From NCBI RefSeq assembly GCF_016907695.1, contig NZ_JAFBCK010000001.1, positions 5,072,001 to 5,136,000 on the forward strand: a stretch of DNA of 64,000 nucleotides, read 5' to 3'. The notes below the pieces were generated by a model, which worked only from the letters and a program-made list of their open reading frames with translations, did no database searches and was not told the origin of the DNA. Origin of the DNA: Actinokineospora baliensis (GTDB lineage Bacteria > Actinomycetota > Actinomycetes > Mycobacteriales > Pseudonocardiaceae). Both the position numbers and the translations under genes were made by a program. Below are positions 34,627-42,514 of the stretch, in pieces (positions within the stretch are counted from its first letter, which is position 1; each line of letters begins with the position of its first letter).

Positions 34627-35442
34627 TCAGCCGACTCGTTCGCTGATGAGCACCGGCGAGTCGATCTCCTCGTCGAGGATCTCCAGCCCACCGGGGCTGT
34701 AGCTGGTGATCGCCAGCCGCCGGTCCACAGTGGAGCGGTTGTGCTCCGAGGCGTGCAGGATCAGGCTGTGGAACACGAGGCAGTCGCCCGGTTCCAGTGG
34801 CACGTACACCGCGCGCCGCGCGCACTCGCGCTGGTCGACCTGCAGTTCCCAGTCGACCTTCGCGTGCGCGACGACCTCGCGGTGCGAACCGGGGACCACC
34901 TGCAGGCACCCGTTGTCCGGGGTGCACCTGTCCACCGTGATCATCGCGCTGACCAGGCTCATCGGCCGGAACGGCCAGTACACGGCATCCTGGTGCCACG
35001 GCTTCTCCTGGCCGACGCCAGCGTGCTTGAACATCAGCGCGTCGCGGTAGAGCTCGACGCGCGGGCCGAGGACCTGGTGCAGGACCTCGAGCAGGTCGGG
35101 GTGGCGGACCAGTGAGCGCTCGAGCACGGGCGACAGCGCGGTGAACCCGGTGATCTTGCGAACCACCGGCTCGCCGTCGGCGCCGGGCAGGTCCTCGAGG
35201 TCGTAGCTGGGCGCCAGCGGGTTGCGCTTGCCGATCACCCGGACATTGGGCAGGTCGCGCCACCCGGTGTCGAGCCGGTCGAGCTCGGCCGCGCACTCGG
35301 CGACCTCCTCGGGGTCGAGCAGGCCGGGGATCACGGTGAACCCGTGTTCGGCGAAGTGGTTCGCGTGGCCGGACCGCCGGACAGCGTCGTGGTCGGACCA
35401 CACGGCCGCGGCGGGGGACACCCGGGTGGTGCCAGTGGACAT
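34627..35442 (-). CDS. phytanoyl-CoA dioxygenase (PhyH)-family Fe(II)/2-oxoglutarate oxygenase
   Basis: The 271-aa protein starts at an ATG with ACGGAG upstream. Iron ligands are seen in KPWHQDAVYWPF (HxD at about residues 139-141) and the distal His in VFHSLILHASEHN; the 2-oxoglutarate-binding Arg is in STVDRRLAITSYSP. The NGCLQVVPGSHRE segment is characteristic of PhyH enzymes, which hydroxylate small molecules or carrier- or peptide-bound residues and are common in actinomycete biosynthesis. It is the first enzyme gene after the precursor-like peptide and is separated from it by a strong hairpin. It could supply the hydroxyl group used by the carbamoyltransferase. Confidence 0.88.
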   Translation of the reverse strand: MSTGTTRVSPAAAVWSDHDAVRRSGHANHFAEHGFTVIPGLLDPEEVAECAAELDRLDTGWRDLPNVRVIGKRNPLAPSYDLEDLPGADGEPVVRKITGFTALSPVLERSLVRHPDLLEVLHQVLGPRVELYRDALMFKHAGVGQEKPWHQDAVYWPFRPMSLVSAMITVDRCTPDNGCLQVVPGSHREVVAHAKVDWELQVDQRECARRAVYVPLEPGDCLVFHSLILHASEHNRSTVDRRLAITSYSPGGLEILDEEIDSPVLISERVG

Positions 35443-35471
35443 CGGGGTCAACTCCGTTCGTCGCTGCGGTG

Positions 35472-35510
35472 GCGCGGTCCGCGACACCGGGTCGGTGTCG
35501 CGGACCGCGC
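35472..35510 (-). promoter_or_regulatory. 17-bp hairpin between precursor gene and enzyme operon
   Basis: Arms 35472-35488 and 35494-35510 are perfect complements over 17 bp (GCGCGGTCCGCGACACC) with loop GGGTC. It lies 21 nt after the stop of the precursor-like gene and before the PhyH start, without a U-tract. A partial terminator or mRNA-stabilising stem here would give much more precursor than enzyme transcript, the standard arrangement in RiPP operons. Confidence 0.75.
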
Positions 35511-35531
35511 TCTGCTCCGCCTCCTGGCCGA

Positions 35532-35672
35532 CTAGAGCCGGGTCAGCGGGTCGTACGCGCACATCTTCGGCGTGCTCACGATCTCCTCGGACTCGTTGTC
35601 GGTCCACAGGTCCGCGCTGTTCTGCGCGCTCGGAGCGGTGGTGGCCTCCTGCGCGGTGGTGTTGTTCGCCAT
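35532..35672 (-). CDS. 46-aa RiPP-precursor-like peptide
   Basis: The ATG at 35672 is preceded by GAGGGAGGTG at ideal spacing, and 37 nt further upstream lies a near-consensus promoter. The peptide has a Thr/Ala/Asn/Gln-rich start (MANNTTAQEATTAPSAQNS), an acidic middle (DLWTDNESEEIV) and a short C-terminal segment STPKMCAYDPLTRL with the only Cys and the only Tyr. There is no signal peptide or membrane segment. Short size, acidic leader-like middle, own promoter, downstream hairpin and a following operon of modifying enzymes (one with an RRE-like domain) all fit a ribosomally made peptide substrate. The residues near the C-terminus are the likely core. It matches no RiPP class I know. Confidence 0.75.
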   Translation of the reverse strand: MANNTTAQEATTAPSAQNSADLWTDNESEEIVSTPKMCAYDPLTRL

Positions 35673-35708
35673 GTGTTTCACCTCCCTCGTGTTTGGGTTC
35701 GCTCGCCG

Positions 35709-35738
35709 ACTATGCCGAGCGGCTCGATTGGGTGTCAA
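35709..35738 (-). promoter_or_regulatory. sigma70-type promoter of the precursor-like gene
   Basis: Read on the minus strand: -35 TTGACA (35738-35733), 18-bp spacer, -10 CATAGT (35714-35709). Transcription would begin near 35702, leaving a leader of about 30 nt that contains the GAGGGAGG ribosome site. The promoter lies after the end of the P450 gene, so the peptide gene has its own transcription start. Confidence 0.65.
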
Positions 35739-35781
35739 CGGGTTGCGGCACAACGGATTCAGCGCGTTCTGGTGAGTCGAC

Positions 35782-35836
35782 TGTCTACTTTGGGTAGACA
35801 ACGGGCACTGCCCGCGCCGATGGGTCCGACGCGGGC
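35782..35836 (-). terminator. paired hairpins after the P450 gene
   Basis: Two small stems lie just beyond the P450 stop on the minus strand: GCCCGCG/CGCGGGC (35810-35816 with 35830-35836) and TGTCTAC/GTAGACA (35782-35788 with 35794-35800, loop of 5). They are placed to end the P450 transcript before the precursor promoter. Confidence 0.45.
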
Positions 35837-35858
35837 TGGGCACACTGCTGACCAGGGG

Positions 35859-37040
35859 TCAGGGACGCACCGGGACGCGGTCTGGGCCGCGCACGAACCG
35901 GGAAGCGCACCAGCGCACACCGTTCGGGTCGTGGGTGGGCACCGGGAAGCGCTCCAGCAGGGTCGCCACCGCTGTCTCCGCGACCATCCGGCCGAGCCCG
36001 GTGCCCGCGCACAGGTGCTCGCCCCTGCCGAAGGCGAGGTTGCCCCGCGGTGGGCGGTCGACGAGGTAGCGGTCCGGCTCGTCGAACTCGGTTTCGTCGC
36101 GGTTGGCCGACCCGATCGCCAGCAACACCGAGGCCCCCGCCGGGATCACCTCGTCGCCGACCGGAACCGGCTCGTAGGTGGTCCGCACCGCGACGCAGGC
36201 CGGACCGTCGTAGCGCAGGGCCTCGCCGACAGCGCGGCGCACCCCGTCCCGCTGGTGCCGCAGTGCCGCGGCCTGGTCGGGGTTGTCCGACAGGGCGAGC
36301 CAGGTCGTTCCGATCAGGTGGGCGACGGTGTCGTTGCCGGACAGGAAGAGCAGCAGCGCCGTCGCGATGAGCTGGTCGGTGTCGAGCACCCCGGCCGCCC
36401 GCGCGGTCAGGTGCGCCATGAAGGTGGACGCGGGCCGGTCGAGCGCGGCGCGCAGGAGTTCGGCCAGTTCGCCGAAAGCGGCCTCGCCCTCGGCGCGCAC
36501 CTCGGCTGGCGCGTCCGGCTCCAGCGATTCCCCCGCGCGTCGGGCCGCCAGCGCCAAGCGGTCCTGGTCGACCGCGGACACCCCGAGGACGCGGGACATC
36601 ACCCGGACCGGCAGCCGCCAGGCCACGTCGGTCATGAGGTCGAAGGGCGCGCCGGCGGGCAGCTCGTCCACCAGGGCATCGGCGGTCGCCCTGGTCCACG
36701 CGGCGACCTCGCCCGCGGCCTTCGCGGTGAACCCGGGTGTGACCAGCTTGCGCCAGGCCCGGTGGACCTCCGGCAGCCTGCACCCGATCCACTGTTCGAT
36801 GAAGTACTCGGTGGCGCTCTCGGCGCCGTAGGGCCGCTCGCCCGCGTACCCGGCGAGCCTTCGCACGTCCTTGCCGACCCGGGGATCGGCGAGCAACCGG
36901 TGCACGTCCCGGTAGGACACCACGACCCAGGCGCCGGAGAGGTCCCGGTGCACGGGTCCGGCGGCGCGCAGGTCGGCCCAGAGCGGGAACGGGTCTTCCC
37001 GGAACCGCCGCAGTCCGAAGTCGATGGTGGTCGTGGGCAC
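35859..37040 (-). CDS. cytochrome P450
   Basis: From the GTG at 37040 the product is 393 aa, the usual bacterial class I length; longer in-frame extensions lack a ribosome site. Conserved features are the I-helix LLFLSGNDTVAHLIG, the ExxR of GEALRYDGPA, and the haem-binding loop FGRGEHLCAGTGLGRM with the axial Cys. It needs external ferredoxin and reductase, which are not encoded here. It is on the same strand as, and just upstream of, the precursor-like gene, and divergent from the LmbU-type regulator. It probably hydroxylates or cross-links the cluster A product. Confidence 0.93.
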   Translation of the reverse strand: MPTTTIDFGLRRFREDPFPLWADLRAAGPVHRDLSGAWVVVSYRDVHRLLADPRVGKDVRRLAGYAGERPYGAESATEYFIEQWIGCRLPEVHRAWRKLVTPGFTAKAAGEVAAWTRATADALVDELPAGAPFDLMTDVAWRLPVRVMSRVLGVSAVDQDRLALAARRAGESLEPDAPAEVRAEGEAAFGELAELLRAALDRPASTFMAHLTARAAGVLDTDQLIATALLLFLSGNDTVAHLIGTTWLALSDNPDQAAALRHQRDGVRRAVGEALRYDGPACVAVRTTYEPVPVGDEVIPAGASVLLAIGSANRDETEFDEPDRYLVDRPPRGNLAFGRGEHLCAGTGLGRMVAETAVATLLERFPVPTHDPNGVRWCASRFVRGPDRVPVRP

Positions 37041-37610
37041 GGCGGCTACCGCCGCGCGGAGGCTGTGACGGTGTCGGACATCCGGACCTCGCTGGTCGCT
37101 CGCGGGTGGGGTCGGCCGGGGCCGCTGGATCTTCGTCAGTTCATCGTTCGGTCCCCGGTGATCAGCGGTCAAGGCGCACGGGAAATCGGCCGTTTTATTT
37201 CCGCCGTCCCGCCGGCGGGACGCAACACAACTGCCGGAGCGGGTATCTCAAAATACACCGATCGCCGTCCGGGCGGTTTTGGGTCGGGAAGCTGCCGGTG
37301 ACGGGGGTGGTGATCTGCGTGAGTTCTCGCTCGATGCCATCATTAACAGCGGAGGTACCACGGGTAATGTCACGAAATGCGAGAATCGGACACCGGGTCG
37401 CCCGGAGATTCACCTCCGCGCCCGCTCGCCGGGTGACCACCCGGTTGGCGGAACCCATTCCTCGGCGGAGGAACATATGATCAACTACGCGAATGGTCCA
37501 CTGGGGGATCACCGAAGCGCGTTCACCGGGGCACCCGACGGGTACCTCCGGCGCTTCGCCATGCCCGCGGGCGGACCGAGCACATCGACGGGGATCTGGG
37601 GTGATCTGTC
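37041..37610. other. intergenic region between P450 and LmbU-type gene
   Basis: This 570-bp divergent region is less GC-rich in its middle (37190-37360) than the flanking genes. It holds a 16-bp perfect palindrome (37206-37221), a TTGACC hexamer that could be the -35 of the P450 promoter (minus strand, near 37172), and an ATG at 37477 with a strong GGCGGAGGAACAT ribosome site. That ATG opens a reading frame different from that of the LmbU-type gene and runs into it. I see no other supported gene. Confidence 0.5.
37206..37221. promoter_or_regulatory. 16-bp perfect palindrome, candidate LmbU-family operator
   Basis: The sequence GTCCCGCCGGCGGGAC is fully palindromic. Its core CGCCGGCG is the same as the centre of the palindrome CTCGCCGGCGAG that I recall being reported as the LmbU binding site in the lincomycin cluster. 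It lies between the divergent P450 and LmbU-like genes, where a cluster regulator would be expected to bind. Confidence 0.5.
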
Positions 37611-38270
37611 ATGGGTGGGCAAGGACGTGTCGAACGCGGACCGGTGGCGACGCGGGCCCGCGCGACCCCGGCCCTGGTTCCCGGACTCGAGGCTGTCGAG
37701 GGCTTGCGGGTGCGGTCGAACGGTTTGCTGCTGCCGCAGGGAATGCCGTTCGACGTCTGGCAGCGGGTCGGCGACTGCGTCCTGCTCGCGGTGGGATCGC
37801 TGTCCTGGTGGGTCGGCGACTGGTTGGTGTTCGGCGAGCACACCTACGGCGACCGGTACCAGGCCGCCATCGCGCAGACCTCGCTCGAGTACCAGACGTT
37901 GCGCAACTACGCCTGGGTGGCGAGGAAGTTCCCGATGGCGCGCAGGCGCGACGCGCTCAGCATCGGTCACCACAGCGAGGTGGCCGCGTTGACCGAACCG
38001 GAGCAGGACGCCTGGCTGACCCGGGCGGAACGCCTGGGCTGGTCGCGCAACGAACTTCGGCGCAGGCTCAAGGCCGCGGTGTCCGCGGCGGTGCGCGGCC
38101 CGGCGCAGGGACGCGCCGCGCCGGAGCGGTCGGTGAGTTTGGCGGTGTCCGCCCAGCAGCACGACCGGTGGCAGGCCGCGGCCGAACAGGTCAACTGCCC
38201 GGTGGCGGACTGGATCGTCGACACCCTGGACCGGGCCGCTGGCCGAATCGGCACCCCGGTGCAGAGCTGA
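37611..38270 (+). CDS. LmbU-family cluster-situated transcriptional regulator
   Basis: The 219-aa protein has the LmbU hallmark block: GLLLPQGMPFDVWQRVG, WWVGDWLVFGEHTYGDRY, EYQTLRNYAWVARKFP, then HHSEVAALTEPEQDAWL and RAERLGWSRNELRRRL. LmbU (lincomycin) and its relatives NovE, CloE, CouE and HmrB are pathway-specific activators of antibiotic clusters with an unusual DNA-binding domain. Its presence beside the cluster A genes marks this as a regulated biosynthetic locus. An upstream ATG at 37477 with a much better ribosome site is in another frame, so the N-terminal end needs checking. Residues from about 35 onward are secure. Confidence 0.88.
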   Translation: MGGQGRVERGPVATRARATPALVPGLEAVEGLRVRSNGLLLPQGMPFDVWQRVGDCVLLAVGSLSWWVGDWLVFGEHTYGDRYQAAIAQTSLEYQTLRNYAWVARKFPMARRRDALSIGHHSEVAALTEPEQDAWLTRAERLGWSRNELRRRLKAAVSAAVRGPAQGRAAPERSVSLAVSAQQHDRWQAAAEQVNCPVADWIVDTLDRAAGRIGTPVQS

Positions 38271-38403
38271 CTCCAACCGCGAATCCCATCGACTTCGGCG
38301 AGCATTGCGCGATTTACCAGCACACATGCTGTTCGCCAATCTCGGTGTGATCCTGGACCGCCCGGTTTGGCCCTCGAACCACAAGCGGGTAGATTGCTGG
38401 GGC

Positions 38404-39732
38404 ATGTCCACTCTGGGGGGGAAACGGGCGCCCGCGGGCCGCCGTGTGCTCGCGTCCGCCTTGTCGGAAATGCGCGAGATCCTCAACTCCGCTGACAAGG
38501 CGGCCAGGGCTCTCACCTTGGCCACCGCGGCCACCTGCCTCGGCTCTGGCGCCTTCTACGCGGTCAGCGCGATCTACTTCTCCACGGTCATCGGGCTCTC
38601 CGCCGCCCAGATCGGCGTCGGCCTGGCGTTCGCGGGCGTCGCCGGGATCGCGGGTGCGCTGGTGGGCGGTTACACCGCCGCCCACTTCGGCTCGCGCCGC
38701 ACCCTCGTCGCGATGCTGGTGGTGCTCGGTGCGCTGATCAGCTGCTACACCCTCGCGGGCACGATGCTGACCTTCACCGCCCTGGCCTCGGCCATCTCCC
38801 TCGTCCGGTACGCCAGCACCACGGCGCGGGCCGCGCTGATCGCCTCGGTGCACACCGGCCCCGAGCGGGTGCGGCTGCGGGCCCGGCTGCGGGTGGTGTC
38901 CAACTCGGCCACCGGCCTCGGCGCGCTCCTGGGCGGGGTCGCCCTGGTCATCGGCACACCGGCCGCGTTCACCGTCGCGCTGGTCGTGGTGGGGGCCCTG
39001 ACCGCGTCAAGCGCGATCCCCCTGGTGTCGCCGACCGCCAGGGCCCGTCTCACCGACCCCACCCCGCCGGATCCCGTGCCCACCACGCCGGTGCCCGTCC
39101 AGGTCGCCACCGAGGTCGCCGCTCCCGCGGCGCCCGGTCCGGTCCGGTCCCCGTTCCGCGATCCTCGCTACCTGGCGATCGCGACTCTCGTGGGGGCCAA
39201 CGCCACCTACTTCGCGCTCCTGGAGATCGGTCTGCCGCTCTGGATCACGCAAGCCACCACCGCGCCCGCGGTGCTGGTGTCGGTCGTCCTGGTCATCAAC
39301 ACCACGGTGATCATCCTGACCCAGGTCGCGGCCTCCCGGGGAACCCACGACGTCCGGGTCGCGGGTCGGACCGCGCTGCGCGGCGCGGGCCTCATCGCCG
39401 CGGCCTGCCTGGTCTTCGCCTTCACCGGTGGTGTCGACCTGGTCGCCGCCACCGTCCTGCTGCTGGTCGGTGCCCTGCTGATGTCCGGTGGCGAGGCCCT
39501 CGGCGAAGCGGGCGCCTGGGGTCTCACGATGGAACTGGCGGACCCCTACAACCAACCCCGCTACCAGGGCGTCGTCGAGATGGCGTACGCGGCGGGCCAG
39601 ACCGTCGGGCCGCTGCTGATCTCGGCCACGGCCATCGCCCACGGCACCTGGGGTTGGCTCCTGTTGGCCGCCATGTACTCCCTGTGCGGCGGCGGTCTCT
39701 ACCTGTTGTCCCGCAAGGGTCCGGCGACCTGA
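38404..39732 (+). CDS. MFS transporter
   Basis: The 442-aa protein has about 12 membrane segments with the cytoplasmic loop between helices 2 and 3 (GGYTAAHFGSRRTL) and a long Pro-rich central loop (DPTPPDPVPTTPVPVQV). It resembles drug-type exporters of the major facilitator superfamily. The ATG has no well-spaced ribosome site, and a TAGATT hexamer ends 9 nt before it, so the message may be leaderless. It follows the LmbU-type gene and is the probable exporter or self-resistance pump of cluster A. It overlaps the convergent GyrI-like gene by 34 nt. Confidence 0.87.
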   Translation: MSTLGGKRAPAGRRVLASALSEMREILNSADKAARALTLATAATCLGSGAFYAVSAIYFSTVIGLSAAQIGVGLAFAGVAGIAGALVGGYTAAHFGSRRTLVAMLVVLGALISCYTLAGTMLTFTALASAISLVRYASTTARAALIASVHTGPERVRLRARLRVVSNSATGLGALLGGVALVIGTPAAFTVALVVVGALTASSAIPLVSPTARARLTDPTPPDPVPTTPVPVQVATEVAAPAAPGPVRSPFRDPRYLAIATLVGANATYFALLEIGLPLWITQATTAPAVLVSVVLVINTTVIILTQVAASRGTHDVRVAGRTALRGAGLIAAACLVFAFTGGVDLVAATVLLLVGALLMSGGEALGEAGAWGLTMELADPYNQPRYQGVVEMAYAAGQTVGPLLISATAIAHGTWGWLLLAAMYSLCGGGLYLLSRKGPAT

Positions 39733-40379
39733 CCGCTGGTGCCTTGCCTGGCGTGGGTGGGGCGGACGGGTTGGCGGAGGATGGTGCGGAGTTTGGCGGG
39801 GTCGGTTCGGCGGGCGTCGGAGAGGTAGATCTCGTGGTGGCGGTCTCGGGGGGCGAGGCCCTGGGCGGGCATGAACTCGTCGTGCATGCGGGCTATGGTG
39901 GGGCCTTCGTCGTCGTAGGGTCCGATGTGGAGGGTTTGGACGGATGTGCCCTCGTGCAGTGCCTCGAACCGCACGTCGTGCGCCGTGGGGGTCTTCTCGA
40001 GGGTGCGCGCCGTGGCGGTGGCGACGATCTCCTGGGTGATCCAGTCCGGCTGCACGATCATCAGCGTCCAGTCCCAGGCGTCCTTGTCGCGGGAGTGGAA
40101 CACGGCCAGGTCCGGCGCTGACCACAGCCCTTCCAACGGCCCGACGGTGTGCACCCGGCCCAACTCCGCCTTCGCGATGGCGCGCACGGCGTACGAGGTG
40201 GCGTACAGCGCCGTGACCACCTCGGCGTAGCGGGGTGAGGTGTTGGGGTCGCCGTGGCCGTCGGCCATGAGGAACCACATGCGGGGGATGTCGACGACGT
40301 CGAATCGGGCTGGTTTCGCGGAGTAGCAGGCGGGACGCGCCTTCTTGACGTCGTAGTTGTCCGTGACGGGTTTGTCCAC
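39699..40379 (-). CDS. GyrI-like small-molecule-binding protein
   Basis: From the GTG at 40379 (GAGAGGAG upstream) the product is 226 aa. It has the GyrI-like/SOUL-type pattern: FDVVDIPRMWFLMADGHGDPN at the start, a middle with AVRAIAK, and the closing LHIGPYDDEGPTIARMHDEF and HHEIYLSD segments. Such domains bind hydrophobic small molecules, and this stand-alone type is frequent in actinobacteria. Function in the cell is unknown. It overlaps the end of the MFS gene on the opposite strand. Confidence 0.85.
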   Translation of the reverse strand: MDKPVTDNYDVKKARPACYSAKPARFDVVDIPRMWFLMADGHGDPNTSPRYAEVVTALYATSYAVRAIAKAELGRVHTVGPLEGLWSAPDLAVFHSRDKDAWDWTLMIVQPDWITQEIVATATARTLEKTPTAHDVRFEALHEGTSVQTLHIGPYDDEGPTIARMHDEFMPAQGLAPRDRHHEIYLSDARRTDPAKLRTILRQPVRPTHARQGTSGQVAGPLRDNR

Positions 40380-40471
40380 AGCGCACTCCTCTCGCGACAC
40401 GGCTCGATGCGCAGCGTAACGGCCGCGGGGGCGCCGGGTAACAGTCGGCGTGTGGTGGCGATGAGTCCACC

Positions 40472-40870
40472 GTGGGTCGAGTGGTGGTAGCCGTGGTGGG
40501 TGTTGTGGTCGCGGGTGTCGCGGTCGTGGTGTTGGTCTTCAGCGGGCGCGACGTGTCGGGTAACGCGGTCGCCGCTGGGCCGGTCCCGCCGTTGACGGGG
40601 GAGCGGGCGCGGGAGTTGAGTGCGGACCTGGTCAGCGGGGACGAGGCGCGAGTGCGCAGGGCGGTTGCGGTGTCGCCTGACCAGCCGTTCGACGCCGGGT
40701 TCGTGGCCTCGCTGGCGGGCTCCCCGGTCGAGTTCGACGTGACCACCTTCCGGGCCGAGCCGGACGGGGCGGCCCGGGTCTCGGCGCGGGTGGGCGGTGC
40801 TCAGTGGACTGTGTGGTTGGTCGCGGTCGACGGTCAGTGGCTGATCAGCTCCACGGAGGCCGTCCAGTGA
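40472..40870 (+). CDS. small exported or membrane-anchored protein
   Basis: The 132-aa protein opens with a Val-rich hydrophobic segment (VVVAVVGVVVAGVAVVVLVF) that is a signal anchor, followed by a small extracellular domain ending in WTVWLVAVDGQWLISSTEAVQ. This last pattern recalls the wing of small NTF2/Mce-associated-type domains, but I cannot assign a family. It overlaps the lipase gene by GTGA and is probably co-expressed with it. Confidence 0.65.
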   Translation: MGRVVVAVVGVVVAGVAVVVLVFSGRDVSGNAVAAGPVPPLTGERARELSADLVSGDEARVRRAVAVSPDQPFDAGFVASLAGSPVEFDVTTFRAEPDGAARVSARVGGAQWTVWLVAVDGQWLISSTEAVQ

Positions 40871-42492
40871 CCGGGCGCGCGTTGGTGCTGGTGTTGTGCC
40901 TGGTTTCCCTGGTGTGCGCGGTGCCCGCGCGGGCGCAGACCGGCCAGTGCGGCGACGCGAAGTCGACAGCGGCGTCGTCGGGTCAGGCGAAGGGCAAGCG
41001 GCCGGTCGTGTTCGTGCACGGCTGGACCGGTGACCCGATGACCGATTCCGCGCGGAAGCTGTCCGACCAGCTCGACGGCAAGATCAGCACGTACACCTTC
41101 GACTACGGCAAGTGGTCGTCCTACTGGGCCGCCGACCCGCACATCGCGCCCTGCCTGGCGACCTACCTCGGTCAGGTCTCCGCCGCGCACAAGAAAGCCG
41201 GTGGCGACGGCAAGCTGATCGTCGTCGCGCACTCCATGGGCGGGCTGGCGGTGCGGTACGCGCTGACCCCGGAACTGGCGAAGGTCGTGCCGTACGTGAT
41301 CACGCTCGGCACGCCGCAATTGGGGTCACCGTGGGGCGGCGAGGGTGGGCCGTCCCGGTTGGTCGAGGTGTTTCAGCACGCCCTGGGCAAGAAACTGCCA
41401 CCCGCCGACGGTCGCGACGGCGGGAAGTGCCTCGCCGAGCACACGAAGGGGACGCCGTTGCCGCGCGGCTGCGGCGATCTGCCGCCCTGGCTGCCCGCAG
41501 GCGTCAACCTGACGCAGATCGGCGGGGACGCCACGGTCAACCGCACGTTCTTCGGCTGGACCGCCTACTCCATCCCGCTGGCCAGCGACGGCGTGGTGCC
41601 GCTGTCCTCCGCGCACGGCTACCCGGTCTCCGGGCCGACCGGGAACACGCCTGTCGACAGCGCGAAGTCCTTCTCGCGGCGCGACACCTGCACCGTCGAC
41701 TTCGGATTCGTCAACCGAGCCGCCCACGAGCTGTCGTTCGTCCCCGCCTCGATGGCCCTGGACTACTTCACCCTGCAGGACCTGCAGAAGGACCGGTTCA
41801 GCCTGCCCGTCCAGGCCTACCTCGGCGGGGTGACCATCGCGGCCGCCTGCTCGCACGTCCGGCTGCCCACCGACCAGAGCGCGGTCAAGCAGGCGGTCGA
41901 GGTGATCAAGGCGGCGCTGGCAGACCTGAGTCAGGGCGCCACCAAGGTCGTCAACGTCGTAGGGGTGGACAAGGCGGGGAACTCGGCTTCGGGGTGGACG
42001 ATCGAGGGCGAGAGCACCGAGGTCGAATACTGCACACCCTCGCCCGCCTCGGTCGGCAAAGACATCGTCACCTGTTCCCCCACCGCCGCGGGAGCCCTCG
42101 CCTGCTGGGTCACCCCCGACCGCCACACCCTCCTGTGCGGCGGCTACCCGTGGGAGAAACGCCTGCACAAGGTTGTCTCCAGTAGCGAGGTCCCCACGAC
42201 CACCCCGCCCACCGCCACCGAACCCTGGGGCGTAGACCTCGAAGACGGCGCCAAATGCCTCCTCCGCAACGGAGGCAGCTGGGGCGGCCGAGCCGACGGC
42301 TACGTAGGCGCCTACTCCTGCGACCGCGGCGAATCGGAGTTCATCCTCGTCGGCCCCGGTGATCAGGTCGCGGTCAACCGCTTGAGTCCCGTATGGACAG
42401 TCCAGGTCGGTGCCCTCGGCGCGGACGGCGAAGCCTTCCCGCCACCCACAACCAAGAAGATCCGCACCGCCTACTTCGCCGCAGCGCCATAG
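40867..42492 (+). CDS. secreted alpha/beta-hydrolase lipase
   Basis: The GTG at 40867 overlaps the preceding stop; length 541 aa. A signal peptide (TGRALVLVLCLVSLVCAVPARAQ) is followed by an esterase domain with VVFVHGWTGDPM (oxyanion region) and the nucleophile elbow VVAHSMGGLAVRYAL, then GTPQLGSPWGG, as in triacylglycerol-lipase-like proteins. A catalytic Asp is plausible in ASDGVVPLSSAHG, which also supplies a His. The last 150 residues after a Thr/Pro linker (SSEVPTTTPPTATEPW) form a separate Cys-containing domain that I cannot name. It probably acts outside the cell on esters or lipids. Confidence 0.85.
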   Translation: MTGRALVLVLCLVSLVCAVPARAQTGQCGDAKSTAASSGQAKGKRPVVFVHGWTGDPMTDSARKLSDQLDGKISTYTFDYGKWSSYWAADPHIAPCLATYLGQVSAAHKKAGGDGKLIVVAHSMGGLAVRYALTPELAKVVPYVITLGTPQLGSPWGGEGGPSRLVEVFQHALGKKLPPADGRDGGKCLAEHTKGTPLPRGCGDLPPWLPAGVNLTQIGGDATVNRTFFGWTAYSIPLASDGVVPLSSAHGYPVSGPTGNTPVDSAKSFSRRDTCTVDFGFVNRAAHELSFVPASMALDYFTLQDLQKDRFSLPVQAYLGGVTIAAACSHVRLPTDQSAVKQAVEVIKAALADLSQGATKVVNVVGVDKAGNSASGWTIEGESTEVEYCTPSPASVGKDIVTCSPTAAGALACWVTPDRHTLLCGGYPWEKRLHKVVSSSEVPTTTPPTATEPWGVDLEDGAKCLLRNGGSWGGRADGYVGAYSCDRGESEFILVGPGDQVAVNRLSPVWTVQVGALGADGEAFPPPTTKKIRTAYFAAAP

Positions 42493-42514
42493 TTCCGGAT
42501 CGTCGAGCCAACGA

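Noticed and set aside
28710..35672. Assignment of cluster A as a daptide, mycofactocin or lasso-peptide cluster
   Set aside because: There is no radical-SAM MftC, no lasso cyclase or protease pair, and the precursor does not end in Thr as in daptides. Only a loose analogy in enzyme logic remains.
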